From contig JADQBQ010000008.1 of assembly GCA_016278505.1 (NCBI GenBank), positions 1 to 57,580 of the forward strand: a stretch of 57,580 nt of DNA. The letters are read 5' to 3'. The DNA comes from Clostridiales bacterium. Its GTDB lineage: Bacteria > Bacillota > Desulfotomaculia > Desulfotomaculales > VENG01. Made by a program: the position numbers and the translations under genes. Below the pieces are notes generated by a model, which made no database searches, was not told the DNA's origin, and saw only the letters and a list, made by a program, of their open reading frames with translations. Shown here one piece after another: positions 1 to 7,750 of this stretch; the stretch's first letter is position 1, and the number at the start of each line of letters is the position of its first letter.

Positions 1-318
1 AAACCTTAGCGCCCCATTCACCATCACCGCAGGTCATAAGTAATGCAACTGCAGCTGCCATCTCACTTTTACCATTCCTTTTAGGCACCTCAATGTAGGC
101 GGTGTTATATTGCCGGTAGCCATTTTCTTTGATTGTCCCGAATATATCCCGGATGATTTTATCCTGCCAGGGAAGAAAGTCGAAAGGCACGCCACGCCAT
201 TGGCCTTTGGTGTGCTTTAAGCAGTTAATAAAGTTAACGGCATGCTGCGTTTTTTTTCATCATACACCGGGGATGTTAATTCTAAAACTTGAAGGCGGCC
301 AACTACGTTGGGTGGCTT
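1..318 (-). pseudogene. Phage terminase large subunit, N-terminal fragment (broken, cut by window edge)
   Basis: The minus strand reads as the N-terminal ATPase part of a tailed-phage terminase large subunit, the motor that cuts and packages phage DNA. Visible pieces are GVPFDFLPWQDKII and then VPKRNGKSEMAAAV, which fits the terminase Walker A region. The frame stays open to the window edge, so the rest lies outside. The 5' part is broken: SPVYDEK is in one frame and QHAVNFINCL in another, separated by an 8-T run (+ strand 250-257) that looks one base short, and a TAA closes the upstream frame at 319-321. The upstream side ends at the repeat element starting near 328. A C-terminal terminase piece lies at 13387-13615. 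It is a prophage relic and not an active gene. The family call rests on motif recognition only. Confidence 0.72.
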
Positions 319-327
319 TTAACGGGT

Positions 328-367
328 ACCATTACGGGGTCAGGCTTACCATTACGGGGTCAGGCTT
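328..367. repeat. 20-bp tandem duplication at the end of repeat copy A
   Basis: A 20-bp unit (ACCATTACGGGGTCAGGCTT) occurs twice in a row at 328-347 and 348-367. The second copy contains the outer tip of the REP-derived element starting at 356. The duplication may be a scar of insertion, excision or slippage at the element end. Confidence 0.85.
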
Positions 368-648
368 GAATAATTCACTTATTTCCTTCTTCAAACCTCC
401 GGCTAATTTCCTAAACATACCGTGTTCCCTTACTAACACCCGATTTTATTTTTGATATCATTGATAATGATATATTCAGCTCTTTGGCCAACATTTTTGA
501 AACTCTGTATAAAATACTTTTTCTCCGTTATTGTCCCGGACCGTTACGCGGTATAAGGCACCGGGATAATGAACCCGTAATTTCCTTGCCATTTTTCATC
601 ACCAGGTTAATTGCACCATAAATTAGTGAATTATTCAAGCCTGACCCC
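356..648 (-). mobile_element. REP/RAYT-derived non-autonomous element, copy A
   Basis: This ~293-bp element is bounded by inverted ends GGGGTCAGGCTTGAATAA and its complement. The minus strand holds the first residues of a REP-associated tyrosine transposase (MARKLRVHYPGALYRVTV) joined directly to the C-terminal helix-turn-helix-like end, with the catalytic HUH and tyrosine core missing. Copies C (11187) and D (13683) share the same internal junction and are nearly identical across the transposase start. The deleted form has therefore been multiplied, presumably in trans by an intact relative elsewhere. Copy A sits between the terminase fragment and the cut end of the symporter gene, so it marks a deletion or rearrangement point. 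Confidence 0.85.
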
Positions 649-1425
649 GTTAACGCTCCTTTCTCCAAGTAGGCTTCGGTGTTTAGGCAAATAACTTCCG
701 AATATTGCCATGCTCCCCATTCCTATACTGAGGCTGAAAAAGGCTTGTCCCATGGCTGCATAAATTATTGTCCAAAGACCATGTTTTGCAATGCTATCAA
801 AATTAGGCAAGAGGTAAAAAGAAAGACCTTCCATGGCATTGGGTAAAGTTAAAGAGCGAATCACCAGGGCAATCATAATAAAAAGAAGACTGGACATCAT
901 CATCTTGGTTATTCTTTCAACCCCATTATTTAGTCCTAAAGAGCAAACACCTAAACCTATGATAGTAATAATTATCATAAAAAGTATGCTTGTACTTGCA
1001 CTTGAAGTAAGCCCTTCAAAAACTCCTTGGACTTCTGCAGGAGTACGACCGACGAAATTACCTCTGAGCATATAAAAAAGATATGCCAGCATCCAACCTG
1101 CCACGGTGGTATAAAACATCATTAATAGATAGTTTCCCGCCATACCGAACCATTTAAAAATATGCCATTTCGTTCCTTCTGGTTCCAGTACATCAAAAGA
1201 CGTCGCAACGCTTTTTTTGCTGGCGCGGCCAACGGAAAATTCCATAGTCATAATTGGCAAGCCAAGGATGATGAGGAACAAAATATAAAAAAGGACAAAA
1301 AGACCGCCTCCATAAAGACCCGTAATATACGGAAAGCGCCATACATTACCTAAACCGATAGCACAGCCGGCAGATATTAGAATAAATCCCAACCTTGATG
1401 AGAATAATTCTCTTGCCTGGTTCAT
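631..1425 (-). pseudogene. Sodium:neurotransmitter symporter family transporter, C-terminally truncated
   Basis: The 264-residue frame starts with the family's N-terminal signature: FSSRLGFILISAGCAIGLGN, then VWRFPY, the sodium and substrate binding TM1 of NSS (LeuT-like) transporters. About six hydrophobic segments follow, ending at GMGSMAIFGSYL. Full members have 11-12 segments and about 450 residues, so roughly the last 40 percent is gone. The truncation coincides with repeat copy A. The last residues, GVRLE, and the TAA stop are encoded by the inverted end of that element. The start at 1425 is supported by AGGGGGA seven bases upstream. The protein would normally import an amino acid or amine with sodium; the truncated form is unlikely to transport. 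Confidence 0.88.
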
Positions 1426-1561
1426 AAAATCCCCCTGGAAAAAATATCGGAATAATGCTTGATCAAATATAATTGTAATTTATGATAAAACCCTACCTTC
1501 ATTTTGATTAATATTTCCATACGAACCATAAACATACCCTCGAAATATATAAGCAGCTCAC

Positions 1562-1588
1562 CAGCCAAGGGGACTATCCCCTTGGCTG
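1562..1588. repeat. Perfect 12-bp hairpin upstream of the symporter gene
   Basis: CAGCCAAGGGGA and its complement flank a 3-base loop (CTA). No T-run follows on either strand, so it is not an obvious Rho-independent terminator. It could be a REP-like palindrome. The rest of 1430-1640 shows no gene. Confidence 0.7.
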
Positions 1589-1639
1589 AACGATATTGAT
1601 TAATACTCAATATTGTGCAACGCCAAGAATAAATATAAA

Positions 1640-2165
1640 GTTGTTTACTCGACACGTTTTACCCCTGGTATTTCATATGTGCCATTTAATACTTTAGCAG
1701 CGAGCTCGTACAGCCTTAACACTAGTTCAAATCTCCTTCCGCACCGGTTGGTAGTACATCGGTGTCTGACTTCTCAGTGGCGTACACGCCAGGATTATAG
1801 CCACAAGCATTCCCTGGCCGACCCGCCTGTCTTTGCAACAGCGGGTACCGCTGAGATCTCCCGGTTCTCGAACATAGAGTGTCCACGCATGCTCAGGGTC
1901 TTGGATTCTGCGGGGCCGCTCTACAGCTCGCTGCCCTGCGCTGTAAAGCGTATTGCCTTCCCCTTCGGTTCACAAGGTGGCACTCCGGAAGAGGTGATTT
2001 CGGATGGCTGGCCTGCATTTCCCCCTGTCAACGCTTCGCGTGCTGCCTCGCGGCTGCCCACGCATGACTCGGGGCCGTGATGGTGCAGCTAATCCTTTCA
2101 CGTAGGGCTCTTTCATCCCCTGCTCTATGCCGGTTTATCCCGGCGCTTCGAACCGTCCCCCTGGT
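1640..2165 (-). mobile_element. Group II intron remnant (5' structural part, reverse transcriptase missing)
   Basis: This GC-rich, non-coding-looking block reads on the minus strand like the conserved leader seen before group II intron reverse transcriptases. Chance translations such as HHGPESCVGSREAA, ALTGGNAGQP, GPAESKTLS, FENREISAVPA and TEKSDTDVLPTG follow each other in different frames, as expected of the structured 5' RNA rather than a protein. No reverse transcriptase frame follows, and the sequence turns AT-rich near 1640, so the element is truncated. I did not find a convincing domain V hairpin or GUGYG 5' end. Long frames on the + strand here (1613-2080) look spurious. The call rests on memory of the motif order, so confidence is moderate. 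Confidence 0.5.
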
Positions 2166-2168
2166 TCA

Positions 2169-2197
2169 TTGACATCTGAGGCCAATCCAGCTACAAT
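2169..2197 (+). promoter_or_regulatory. Sigma-A promoter of the padR operon
   Basis: TTGACA at 2169-2174 and TACAAT at 2192-2197 are separated by exactly 17 bp, close to the sigma-A consensus. The start codon of the PadR-family gene is 64 bp downstream. Confidence 0.85.
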
Positions 2198-2199
2198 AC

Positions 2200-2225
2200 A
2201 ACTATATAGTTAAACTGTATAGTTT
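2200..2225. promoter_or_regulatory. Tandem palindromes, likely PadR operator
   Basis: Directly after the -10 box lie the perfect palindrome AACTATATAGTT (2200-2211) and the near-palindrome AAACTGTATAGTTT (2212-2225). PadR-family proteins usually repress their own operon from dyad sites of this kind over the transcription start. Binding is inferred from position and symmetry. Confidence 0.72.
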
Positions 2226-2260
2226 GGCTTCATACTAGCACTAGCGGAGCGGAGGACTCT

Positions 2261-2575
2261 ATGAATAGAGATACAAATTTACCATTAACTGAAACCACTT
2301 ATTATGTACTTTTATCTTTGTTAGAGCCGGCCCATGGCTATATTATTATGCAAAAGGTGGAGGATTTAAGTAATCAACAAGTTAGAATAGCTGCAGGCAC
2401 TCTTTATGGAGCTATTGATAACTTATTAAAGCAAGAATTGATAAAATCTGTAAAAAGTAAAGATAAGCGGAGAAAAACGTATGTTATTACAGACAAAGGC
2501 AAAGAGGTCTTACAATTAGACTTTTTAAGAATGCAACATATGATTGGCATAACTAAAGATTTATTAAGTCTGTAA
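2261..2575 (+). CDS. PadR-family transcriptional regulator
   Basis: This 104-residue winged-helix regulator belongs to the small PadR subfamily. TETTYYVLLSLLEPAHGYII is the first helix block typical of PadR. AAGTLYGAIDNLLKQELIKS is the recognition helix, and KRRKTYVITDKGKEVL is the wing. It should act as a homodimeric cytoplasmic repressor. A GGAGG site eight bases before ATG 2261 supports the start. The promoter at 2169-2197 and the palindromes at 2200-2225 suggest autorepression. The next gene starts 18 bp after its stop, is translated from its own GGAGGG, and belongs to DUF2812, the usual PadR partner, so the two form one operon. Confidence 0.93.
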   Translation: MNRDTNLPLTETTYYVLLSLLEPAHGYIIMQKVEDLSNQQVRIAAGTLYGAIDNLLKQELIKSVKSKDKRRKTYVITDKGKEVLQLDFLRMQHMIGITKDLLSL

Positions 2576-2592
2576 TTATGGAGGGAATAAGA

Positions 2593-3204
2593 ATGAGAAA
2601 ACTGAAATATTTTCTTGACTTTGATAAAGAAGAAAAATGGCTGAATAAAATGGCACAACAAGGCTATCAGTTAGCTGATAAATCTTTAAGATATAAATTC
2701 AATTTGACAAAACCAGACGATTCTAAAATCAAGATTGATTATCGAAAGTTTAAGACACAGGAAGATTTCATTGATTATTGTACTTTATTTGAGGATAGTG
2801 GATGGCAACATATTGCAGGAAAAAAGAACTCAGGCACTCAATATTTTAAAAAAACGAATACAAATAGTGATGATGATATTTTTTCAGACAAAATTTCAAA
2901 AGCAGGAAAATATAAAAGATTATCTGATATGTTTATTGAACTAGCCATTTGTTATATACCACTTTTTATTGCATTGGTGTCTACTGATATTATTGATATA
3001 TCTGCAATTTTTGATCCTAAACGGTTGTATTTAACACCTGGAGTTTGGGAAATGACTGGAGCTTCATTTTGGAAAAATTTTTTATTTGAAACTCCTTTTG
3101 TACTTATTAGAAGTTTCATCTGGCTATTCATTCCTGTAACGATTATTTTATGTCTTTTATTTTCATATAAAGCAAAAAAACTATATGAAAAAAATATAAA
3201 TTAA
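2593..3204 (+). CDS. DUF2812 membrane protein, PadR partner
   Basis: This protein of 203 residues from ATG 2593 begins MRKLKYFLDFDKEEKWLNKM, the DUF2812 signature. An N-terminal soluble domain of about 100 residues (with the WLNKMAQQGY and GWQHIAG blocks) is followed by two hydrophobic segments (about residues 113-132 and 171-195) and a lysine-rich tail. ATG 2578 is in frame, but GGAGGG at 2580-2585 lies inside that extension, so ATG 2593 is the better start. The family's biochemical role is unknown; members nearly always sit beside a PadR regulator and are thought to act at the membrane. Base composition is very AT-rich compared with the polysaccharide cluster. Confidence 0.88.
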   Translation: MRKLKYFLDFDKEEKWLNKMAQQGYQLADKSLRYKFNLTKPDDSKIKIDYRKFKTQEDFIDYCTLFEDSGWQHIAGKKNSGTQYFKKTNTNSDDDIFSDKISKAGKYKRLSDMFIELAICYIPLFIALVSTDIIDISAIFDPKRLYLTPGVWEMTGASFWKNFLFETPFVLIRSFIWLFIPVTIILCLLFSYKAKKLYEKNIN

Positions 3205-3359
3205 ATATTTTCTGTTTCATAATATTTGTTTAGAAAGTGATACTCCTGTTAGCTAATTGTGCTTCAATGTCTGCATAGTTCAACAATAGGCCCGGCCACC
3301 AACTGCGGGAACATCGTTATAATCATTCCGAAGTATTAAAAAAGCGAGGCAACCTAAAG

Positions 3360-3388
3360 TGGGACAAGGTACCTGTCCCCTTGTCCCA
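3360..3388. repeat. REP-like palindrome
   Basis: TGGGACAAGG and CCTTGTCCCA form a 10-bp inverted repeat around a short centre containing GGTACC-type sequence. The look is that of a REP sequence moved by IS200-like tyrosine transposases. It lies in the 534-bp gap 3205-3738, which holds no gene that I can support. Confidence 0.7.
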
Positions 3389-3421
3389 TTCTCACCGGCG
3401 CAATTTTTAGCGTTACCACGG

Positions 3422-3453
3422 TGAAGAACTCCGGATAACTCCGGAGTTCTTCA
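3422..3453. repeat. 14-bp perfect hairpin
   Basis: TGAAGAACTCCGGA and its complement flank the loop TAAC. No T-run follows on either strand, so a classical terminator is not supported. It may be a REP-like element or an mRNA 3'-end structure for the DUF2812 operon. Confidence 0.65.
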
Positions 3454-3738
3454 TTTACGCCTTCAAATTCCACAATAATTGGGGGCTTTATAAACGTGCT
3501 CTGGTTTCATCTTTGCGTCACCTTAAGTTGCCTCATAGGAAAAAATACCCGATCTTGCTACGTGTGTGATGAGTTACCCTGACCTAAAGTGTTTTGACCA
3601 TCTACAATTATTCAGAATAATATGAGCTAGAGGAGATTTATTAAGGTAATTATGGCTTGACCGGGACACACGGAGTTCAGCCAGGCTATGACTGCGATTT
3701 ACTTTATTATTATGATTAACCGAAAGAAGGTGTTGTAT

Positions 3739-4161
3739 ATGACCGCACGCTACCCGCAGGACTGCCCGGAGGGTTTTATAAGCCACTACTTTGTTATACC
3801 AGGTGACACAATGACTATTATTGCCCGGTATTTTGGCACGACCAAGGAAGAGCTTATAGCAGCAAATCCCCATATTGCTGATCCAGAGGTGCTTTATCCG
3901 GGTGATGTATTATGTGTACCGAGATTTCGTAAACCAACCGGTTGCCCGGAAGATTTTCAGGATCGTTACGAAGTAAAAATTAACGATACAATGTATACCA
4001 TTGCAAAGATGTTCAATATTAGCAATGAGGAACTTATTGCCGCAAACCCGCATATTCCCAATCCAGAATATATTTTTCCTTTTGATGTATTATGTGTTCC
4101 TATAGCACAGGTTAATGTAAACGAAAGTAACAACGGAGGTGTAGTTTCCCTTGAGATATAG
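3739..4161 (+). CDS. Double-LysM domain protein
   Basis: The protein has 140 residues from ATG 3739. AAGGTG lies seven bases upstream; an earlier in-frame ATG at 3688 has no ribosome site. There are two LysM repeats, each built as CPEGF/CPEDF, then YFVIPGDTMTIIARYFGTT or its homologue, ANPHI and PGDVLCVPRF. LysM modules bind N-acetylglucosamine chains of peptidoglycan or spore cortex; such short double-LysM proteins are common in spore-forming Clostridia. No signal peptide is seen. The frame ends in TAG at 4159-4161, and the same frame continues with a chagasin-like domain to 4428, so this may be the front part of a formerly longer, 229-codon protein. Confidence 0.87.
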   Translation: MTARYPQDCPEGFISHYFVIPGDTMTIIARYFGTTKEELIAANPHIADPEVLYPGDVLCVPRFRKPTGCPEDFQDRYEVKINDTMYTIAKMFNISNEELIAANPHIPNPEYIFPFDVLCVPIAQVNVNESNNGGVVSLEI

Positions 4162-4428
4162 GAAAATTTGGAACTTACTCTTAAAGAAAATGCTTCCACC
4201 GGTTACTCGTGGGAATACAAATCAACGCCGGATGCCAACGTTCTGAAGGAAATGGGAACTTGGTCCGAAAGTCCGGACTTCTCCATACCCGGAGCACCGG
4301 GTAAGCGCCACCGGATTTATCAGGGAATAAGCCCCGGGCAAGCCACAATTGATCTTTGGCACATTCAAGCCTGGTTAGCTGAACCTATACCGGCAGGGAC
4401 ATTTAAATTAACAGTAAAAGTGATATAA
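4162..4428 (+). pseudogene. Chagasin-like (I42) inhibitor domain behind an in-frame amber codon
   Basis: In the same frame as the LysM gene, immediately after its TAG, the sequence reads LTLKENASTGYSWEYKSTP and ends with TFKLTVKVI. This is the pattern of the chagasin / I42 cysteine-protease inhibitor fold, with the NASTGYSW loop (family: NPTTGY-W). A TTG at 4168 could in theory start it, but it lacks a good ribosome site and would drop the first strand. The simplest reading is one LysM-LysM-chagasin protein with a single nonsense change; readthrough or a sequencing error are alternatives. Confidence 0.65.
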
Positions 4429-4531
4429 CCATTAAGGCAAGTTGTTTCTACACCGATAACCTGGTCTTTGGAAAGGGTACTAACGCTTAGGCCAGGCTAT
4501 ACAATCCTTCAAATTCCGGAGGAATTTGAAA

Positions 4532-6389
4532 CTCCACGTTTGACACCCCAAATCCTGAAACCCGCATAAACACTGGACTTTTTAGGGCATAGCTATTGCG
4601 TTCCACAACATTTTTCCCTTATGGCCTGTTTTCTGCATATATATCCATCAATTGCATATGATTAGGAGGCCTTGTTCCGGTAGCTTTAAAGGCCGTATAT
4701 GCTTCTCCCTGTAATTCACTGTGGGTTAAATATGCCTGGTCTTCGAAACTCACCTTTACCGCTTGCATCTGGGCCAGATTTCGCATCACTTTACGGCAGC
4801 TAAGGCCTGGTTTAATATCCCGAAGCTTTTTCTGCAGGGTGGATTCCAGTACTAAGGCCAGATAGCATACCATGACATGCCCTCTTATGCGGCTGTCAGT
4901 CCAGTGATAGATAGGTCTTAAGTCGAGGCCTGATTTGAGTTCCCGGAATGCTCGTTCTACTTTCCAAAGGTCTTTGTATGCCAGTGCTACTTGTTCTGTG
5001 GGCAAATCAGAGTTAGTTAATAGAAGGTATTTACCGTCAAACCGTTCTTCCCGTTTCAGGGCTTCCCGGTTAATAGTTGCAGCCTTGCCGTTTACGTTAA
5101 GGTAGCGGCGATAGCCACGGTTGCCGACCAGGCTTTTGGTGCCGCCTTTTAAGAGCTTTTGCTCTAACTTTGCGACCATGCTTTTGCGGGCCAGGCGGTC
5201 TCTTTCTTTGGCCTCGGGGTTTAAACAGAGAATGAAGCGGCCCAATTCATCAATTCGGACTTCCTTGACTTTTAAGTTATCCTTTACTTTAAGATAACGG
5301 GCGTTCCGGCTTAGCATGTGGTCAATACCGGCGAGGCGGCGCATGCGCATGCCAACGATGTATTCCATGCCGCAATCTCTTAGCTCTTTTAAGATTTTTT
5401 GGCTGACCATGCCCCGGTCCCCCACCATGATGACTCTGGTGATGCTGAATCTTTTTCGAAGGTCATCCACTATGGACTTAAAGGTCTTGGTGTCGTTGGT
5501 GTTGCCGGGAAAGATTTGATGGGCTACCGGAATTCCTTCTTTGGTCATTAACACTCCAATGACTATTTGCAGCCGGTCGGGACGTTTATCTTTGGAGAAG
5601 ACGTATTTAGCTAAGTCTTCCGAGCCACTGCCTTCAAAGTAGGTGGATGTGGTGTCCCAGAATACCAGGTCTAATTCCATGTTGAAAAGGCTTCTTATGC
5701 GCTCAAACAGCTTTACTTCCAGCTTGTTTTTATGCTCTGCCAGGAAATCCAGGGCTTTATAAAAATGTTGTAGTTTTAATTGGTCGAATTCTGGCCGGTG
5801 TATGGTGTTTGTCCATTCACTAACGCCCAGTTTTGATTGAGGGTCACTCAAACGATTCAAAACCATGGCGAAGGCTGCCTCTTCAAGAGGAGATGTTTTT
5901 TCGGTGGACTTCAATAAAGTACGCAGCTGCGGACCTATAGAAAGTTCTTCCCATAGGCGGCGAAAGACCAGTGCCGGGCCCCATTGTTTGGTCCACTCTA
6001 TCTTGAGGTTTTCTGGGCGGCTTTTAATCCAGTTTTCCTTGGAAAACTTGCTGAGATGCTCTAAAAGGTTGTCGATCTCACCTTCTTGGAGTTGTTCCAG
6101 TCGTCCCAGGTTGGCAATTACTTTCTGCCGCACCTTACCGTTTTCGCGGTACCCTTGAACTATTTGAACATATGTCCGGACTGTGCCGTCTTTGTTTTTG
6201 TTGGTGGTTTTACGAATATACATAACACAACTATTTTACCATATTATTAAGCATAACAGCAGTAAATAACTGACAGACGTGACACAACACTTTTGGATAT
6301 TTTTGCTCACTTGAACCCGGAAGGCCTTGATTTTATTGCATTCTTGTTTTTGGAATAGGCAAAAATGGCGCCTGGCTGTCAAACTTGAG
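4532..6389 (-). mobile_element. IS1634-family insertion sequence, complete
   Basis: This element of about 1.86 kb carries one transposase gene. The right end, read inward, starts CTCAAGTTTGACAGCC. The left end starts CTCCACGTTTGACACC, giving imperfect terminal repeats that share GTTTGACA. The right end interrupts the small membrane-protein gene at 6390. A fragment of the same right end recurs at 11489-11594. I could not define a target duplication. Ends are inferred from the shared motif and from the gene disruption, so they may be off by a few bases. Confidence 0.75.
4619..6223 (-). CDS. IS1634-family DDE transposase
   Basis: The 534-residue transposase is full length for the family. The N-terminal part has YRENGKVRQKVIANLGRLE, common to IS1634/IS1549 proteins. 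The catalytic triad is visible as LVFWDTTSTYF (first Asp), VIMVGDRGMVS (second Asp) and LWKVERAFRELKSGL (Glu in the Y-R-E-K context). It acts in the cytoplasm on the terminal repeats at 4532 and 6389. The frame has no stops, so the copy may still be active. Transcription runs from the right end leftwards. The leader from 6224 to 6389 is the element's own non-coding end. Confidence 0.92.
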   Translation of the reverse strand: MYIRKTTNKNKDGTVRTYVQIVQGYRENGKVRQKVIANLGRLEQLQEGEIDNLLEHLSKFSKENWIKSRPENLKIEWTKQWGPALVFRRLWEELSIGPQLRTLLKSTEKTSPLEEAAFAMVLNRLSDPQSKLGVSEWTNTIHRPEFDQLKLQHFYKALDFLAEHKNKLEVKLFERIRSLFNMELDLVFWDTTSTYFEGSGSEDLAKYVFSKDKRPDRLQIVIGVLMTKEGIPVAHQIFPGNTNDTKTFKSIVDDLRKRFSITRVIMVGDRGMVSQKILKELRDCGMEYIVGMRMRRLAGIDHMLSRNARYLKVKDNLKVKEVRIDELGRFILCLNPEAKERDRLARKSMVAKLEQKLLKGGTKSLVGNRGYRRYLNVNGKAATINREALKREERFDGKYLLLTNSDLPTEQVALAYKDLWKVERAFRELKSGLDLRPIYHWTDSRIRGHVMVCYLALVLESTLQKKLRDIKPGLSCRKVMRNLAQMQAVKVSFEDQAYLTHSELQGEAYTAFKATGTRPPNHMQLMDIYAENRP

Positions 6390-6585
6390 CCAAGGCTTCA
6401 ACTGCTGATAATATATAAATTGCAAGTTTAACTTCCGGCCCTGTACCCAAAAGCCACGATTCCGTCCAGAAACTCCCCACAGGGGCATTCTCCACTTTAT
6501 CGCTCGGTACTAGAGCCATAATCGGGAGTACCAAACCGTGTAAAATCAGGAAGATCCCAATCAGATTTTTAAAGACAACATTCAT
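6390..6585 (-). pseudogene. Small membrane protein, N-terminal part cut by the IS
   Basis: A gene starts at ATG 6585 with AAGGAAG close upstream. It encodes two hydrophobic segments (MNVVFKNLIGIFLILHGLVL and VKLAIYILSAVEAL) around a soluble loop. After AVEAL the reading frame runs into the IS end, which adds Ala-Gln-Val and a TGA stop. The missing half was not recognised left of the IS at 4429-4531, so insertion may have been accompanied by a deletion. I do not recognise the family. Confidence 0.7.
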
Positions 6586-6688
6586 TTAACTTCCTTCTTT
6601 CGTAAGTTCATAATAATCCCATTTCAAGTCTGGATTCATTGTGCATATCCCATACATACATCCGTTAAAAACTTTGCGACTATGGAGA

Positions 6689-7334
6689 TTAAAGTAATTT
6701 AATCTCCTTTTTAAACCTTGGAGCAGACCTAAGATAATTCACCGAGGGGTATCCAAGTAAAAGTACCGCGTGGATGTTGTCTTCCTTTGCTAAACTTAAT
6801 ATTTTTTTACATTTACTGCTAAAGTTAATAGCTTTTTGAGCAAGTGTTACAAAGCATGTACCTAATCCAAGAGCCTGTGCCATTAATGCCATATTGTATC
6901 CGGCAAGGATACTATCTTCTTTTGGGGTAGGTATTTCTTTCTTAGAATGGATAATTATAATAACCGGTATAACCATAGAACAAAGGATCTTCCCCTATAC
7001 TAGTTCTGTTAAAAAGGTCTTTCATCCGGTCACGATAGCCAGGATCTTTTAAAAAGCGCCGAGTAGAAGCGTTGGTAAACAAGGCCACTATATTCCTTAG
7101 CAAAGCATTATTTATAATCGTATTTTTCCTTTTATAGAAAGCAGCCAGTTCTTCTTTTAGTGCATGCTTCACTCGCTCACTCTTAATTACGGTAAATTCA
7201 TAAGAGTGACTATTACCACCGGACGGAATGTAACTAGCTGCACAAAAAATTTTCTCCAAGGTTCTTTCATCAACCATCTTGTCTTTATATTTTCTATGGC
7301 TTCTTCTAAAAGAGAGTAATAAAATGAAAAAAGG
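6689..7334 (-). pseudogene. Nitroreductase-family protein, frameshifted and N-terminally truncated
   Basis: The upper part reads LLSFRRSHRKYKDKMVDERT, then LEKIFCAASYIPSGGNSHSYEF, the FMN-binding start of nitroreductases (RRS-R-Y, APSGGN). The lower part reads EDSILAGYNMALMAQALGLG and LLLGYP in another frame. The two join around 6945-6975, after DPLFYG, through a frameshift. No start codon precedes LLSFRRS and a TAA stands 57 bases before the internal ATG 7277. Ferredoxin-nitroreductase fusions have an N-terminal iron-sulfur module here, which is missing. The intact family reduces nitro groups or quinones using FMN. This copy is almost surely dead. Confidence 0.82.
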
Positions 7335-7570
7335 TTACGGCTAATTTTACGAGTCTATTCAAAAAGTCCCCCTTGAATTGTTCCAAAAATAGGAAATGCA
7401 CCGCCGCTTGTCAAATTTTGAGTTATTATTCCCCAATAATACCCCAAACCAAGCTAGGCGCATATTTGTGACAGACCTTCATTTGGATCTTTTCCCCATG
7501 GGCTATTATTCGTAGATTCATTCCTCAGAGGCTTTAGTCTATGCTTTAAAAACATAGTTTTTTATCGATT

Positions 7571-7729
7571 CTACATTTGATTTTTGAAAGGAACTTTTAT
7601 TTGTTTATAGATTTGCGCTAGTTTTTGACACTCCTTTTCAGAAATGTTTATATTTTTATCGTCAGGGGCAAAGTCTTTAATCCCTTCATAGACTCTTTTC
7701 AGTGCTTCTGTATCTTGCCTCATGCACAT
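7571..7729 (-). CDS. Small hypothetical protein (52 residues)
   Basis: A clean 52-residue frame starts at ATG 7729 (or ATG 7723, two codons later) with AGAGG just upstream. It is highly charged and helical in look (TEALKRVYEGIKDFAPDDKN, then ISEKECQKLAQIYKQIKVPF). No family is recognised. It lies alone between a decayed nitroreductase and repeat copy B, in a region otherwise without genes (7335-7570 shows nothing). Coding character is reasonable but expression is unproven. Confidence 0.45.
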   Translation of the reverse strand: MCMRQDTEALKRVYEGIKDFAPDDKNINISEKECQKLAQIYKQIKVPFKNQM

Positions 7730-7750
7730 TTTTCCTCTTGTCCCCCCTAC

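Noticed and set aside
1422-1655. 77-residue minus-strand frame upstream of the symporter
   Set aside because: It covers the hairpin at 1562-1588 and ends at the symporter start. No protein-like pattern is seen.
1613-2080. 155-residue + strand frame
   Set aside because: It lies antisense over the group II intron-like block, has no ribosome site and no domain. It is a GC-rich chance frame.
3360-3453. Hairpins as Rho-independent terminators of the padR operon
   Set aside because: Neither hairpin is followed by a T-run. They are listed as repeats instead.
4159-4161. TAG as a pyrrolysine codon in the LysM-chagasin protein
   Set aside because: Some Clostridia encode pyrrolysine, but no pyl genes are in the window, and pyrrolysine is tied to methylamine methyltransferases. 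A nonsense mutation is simpler.
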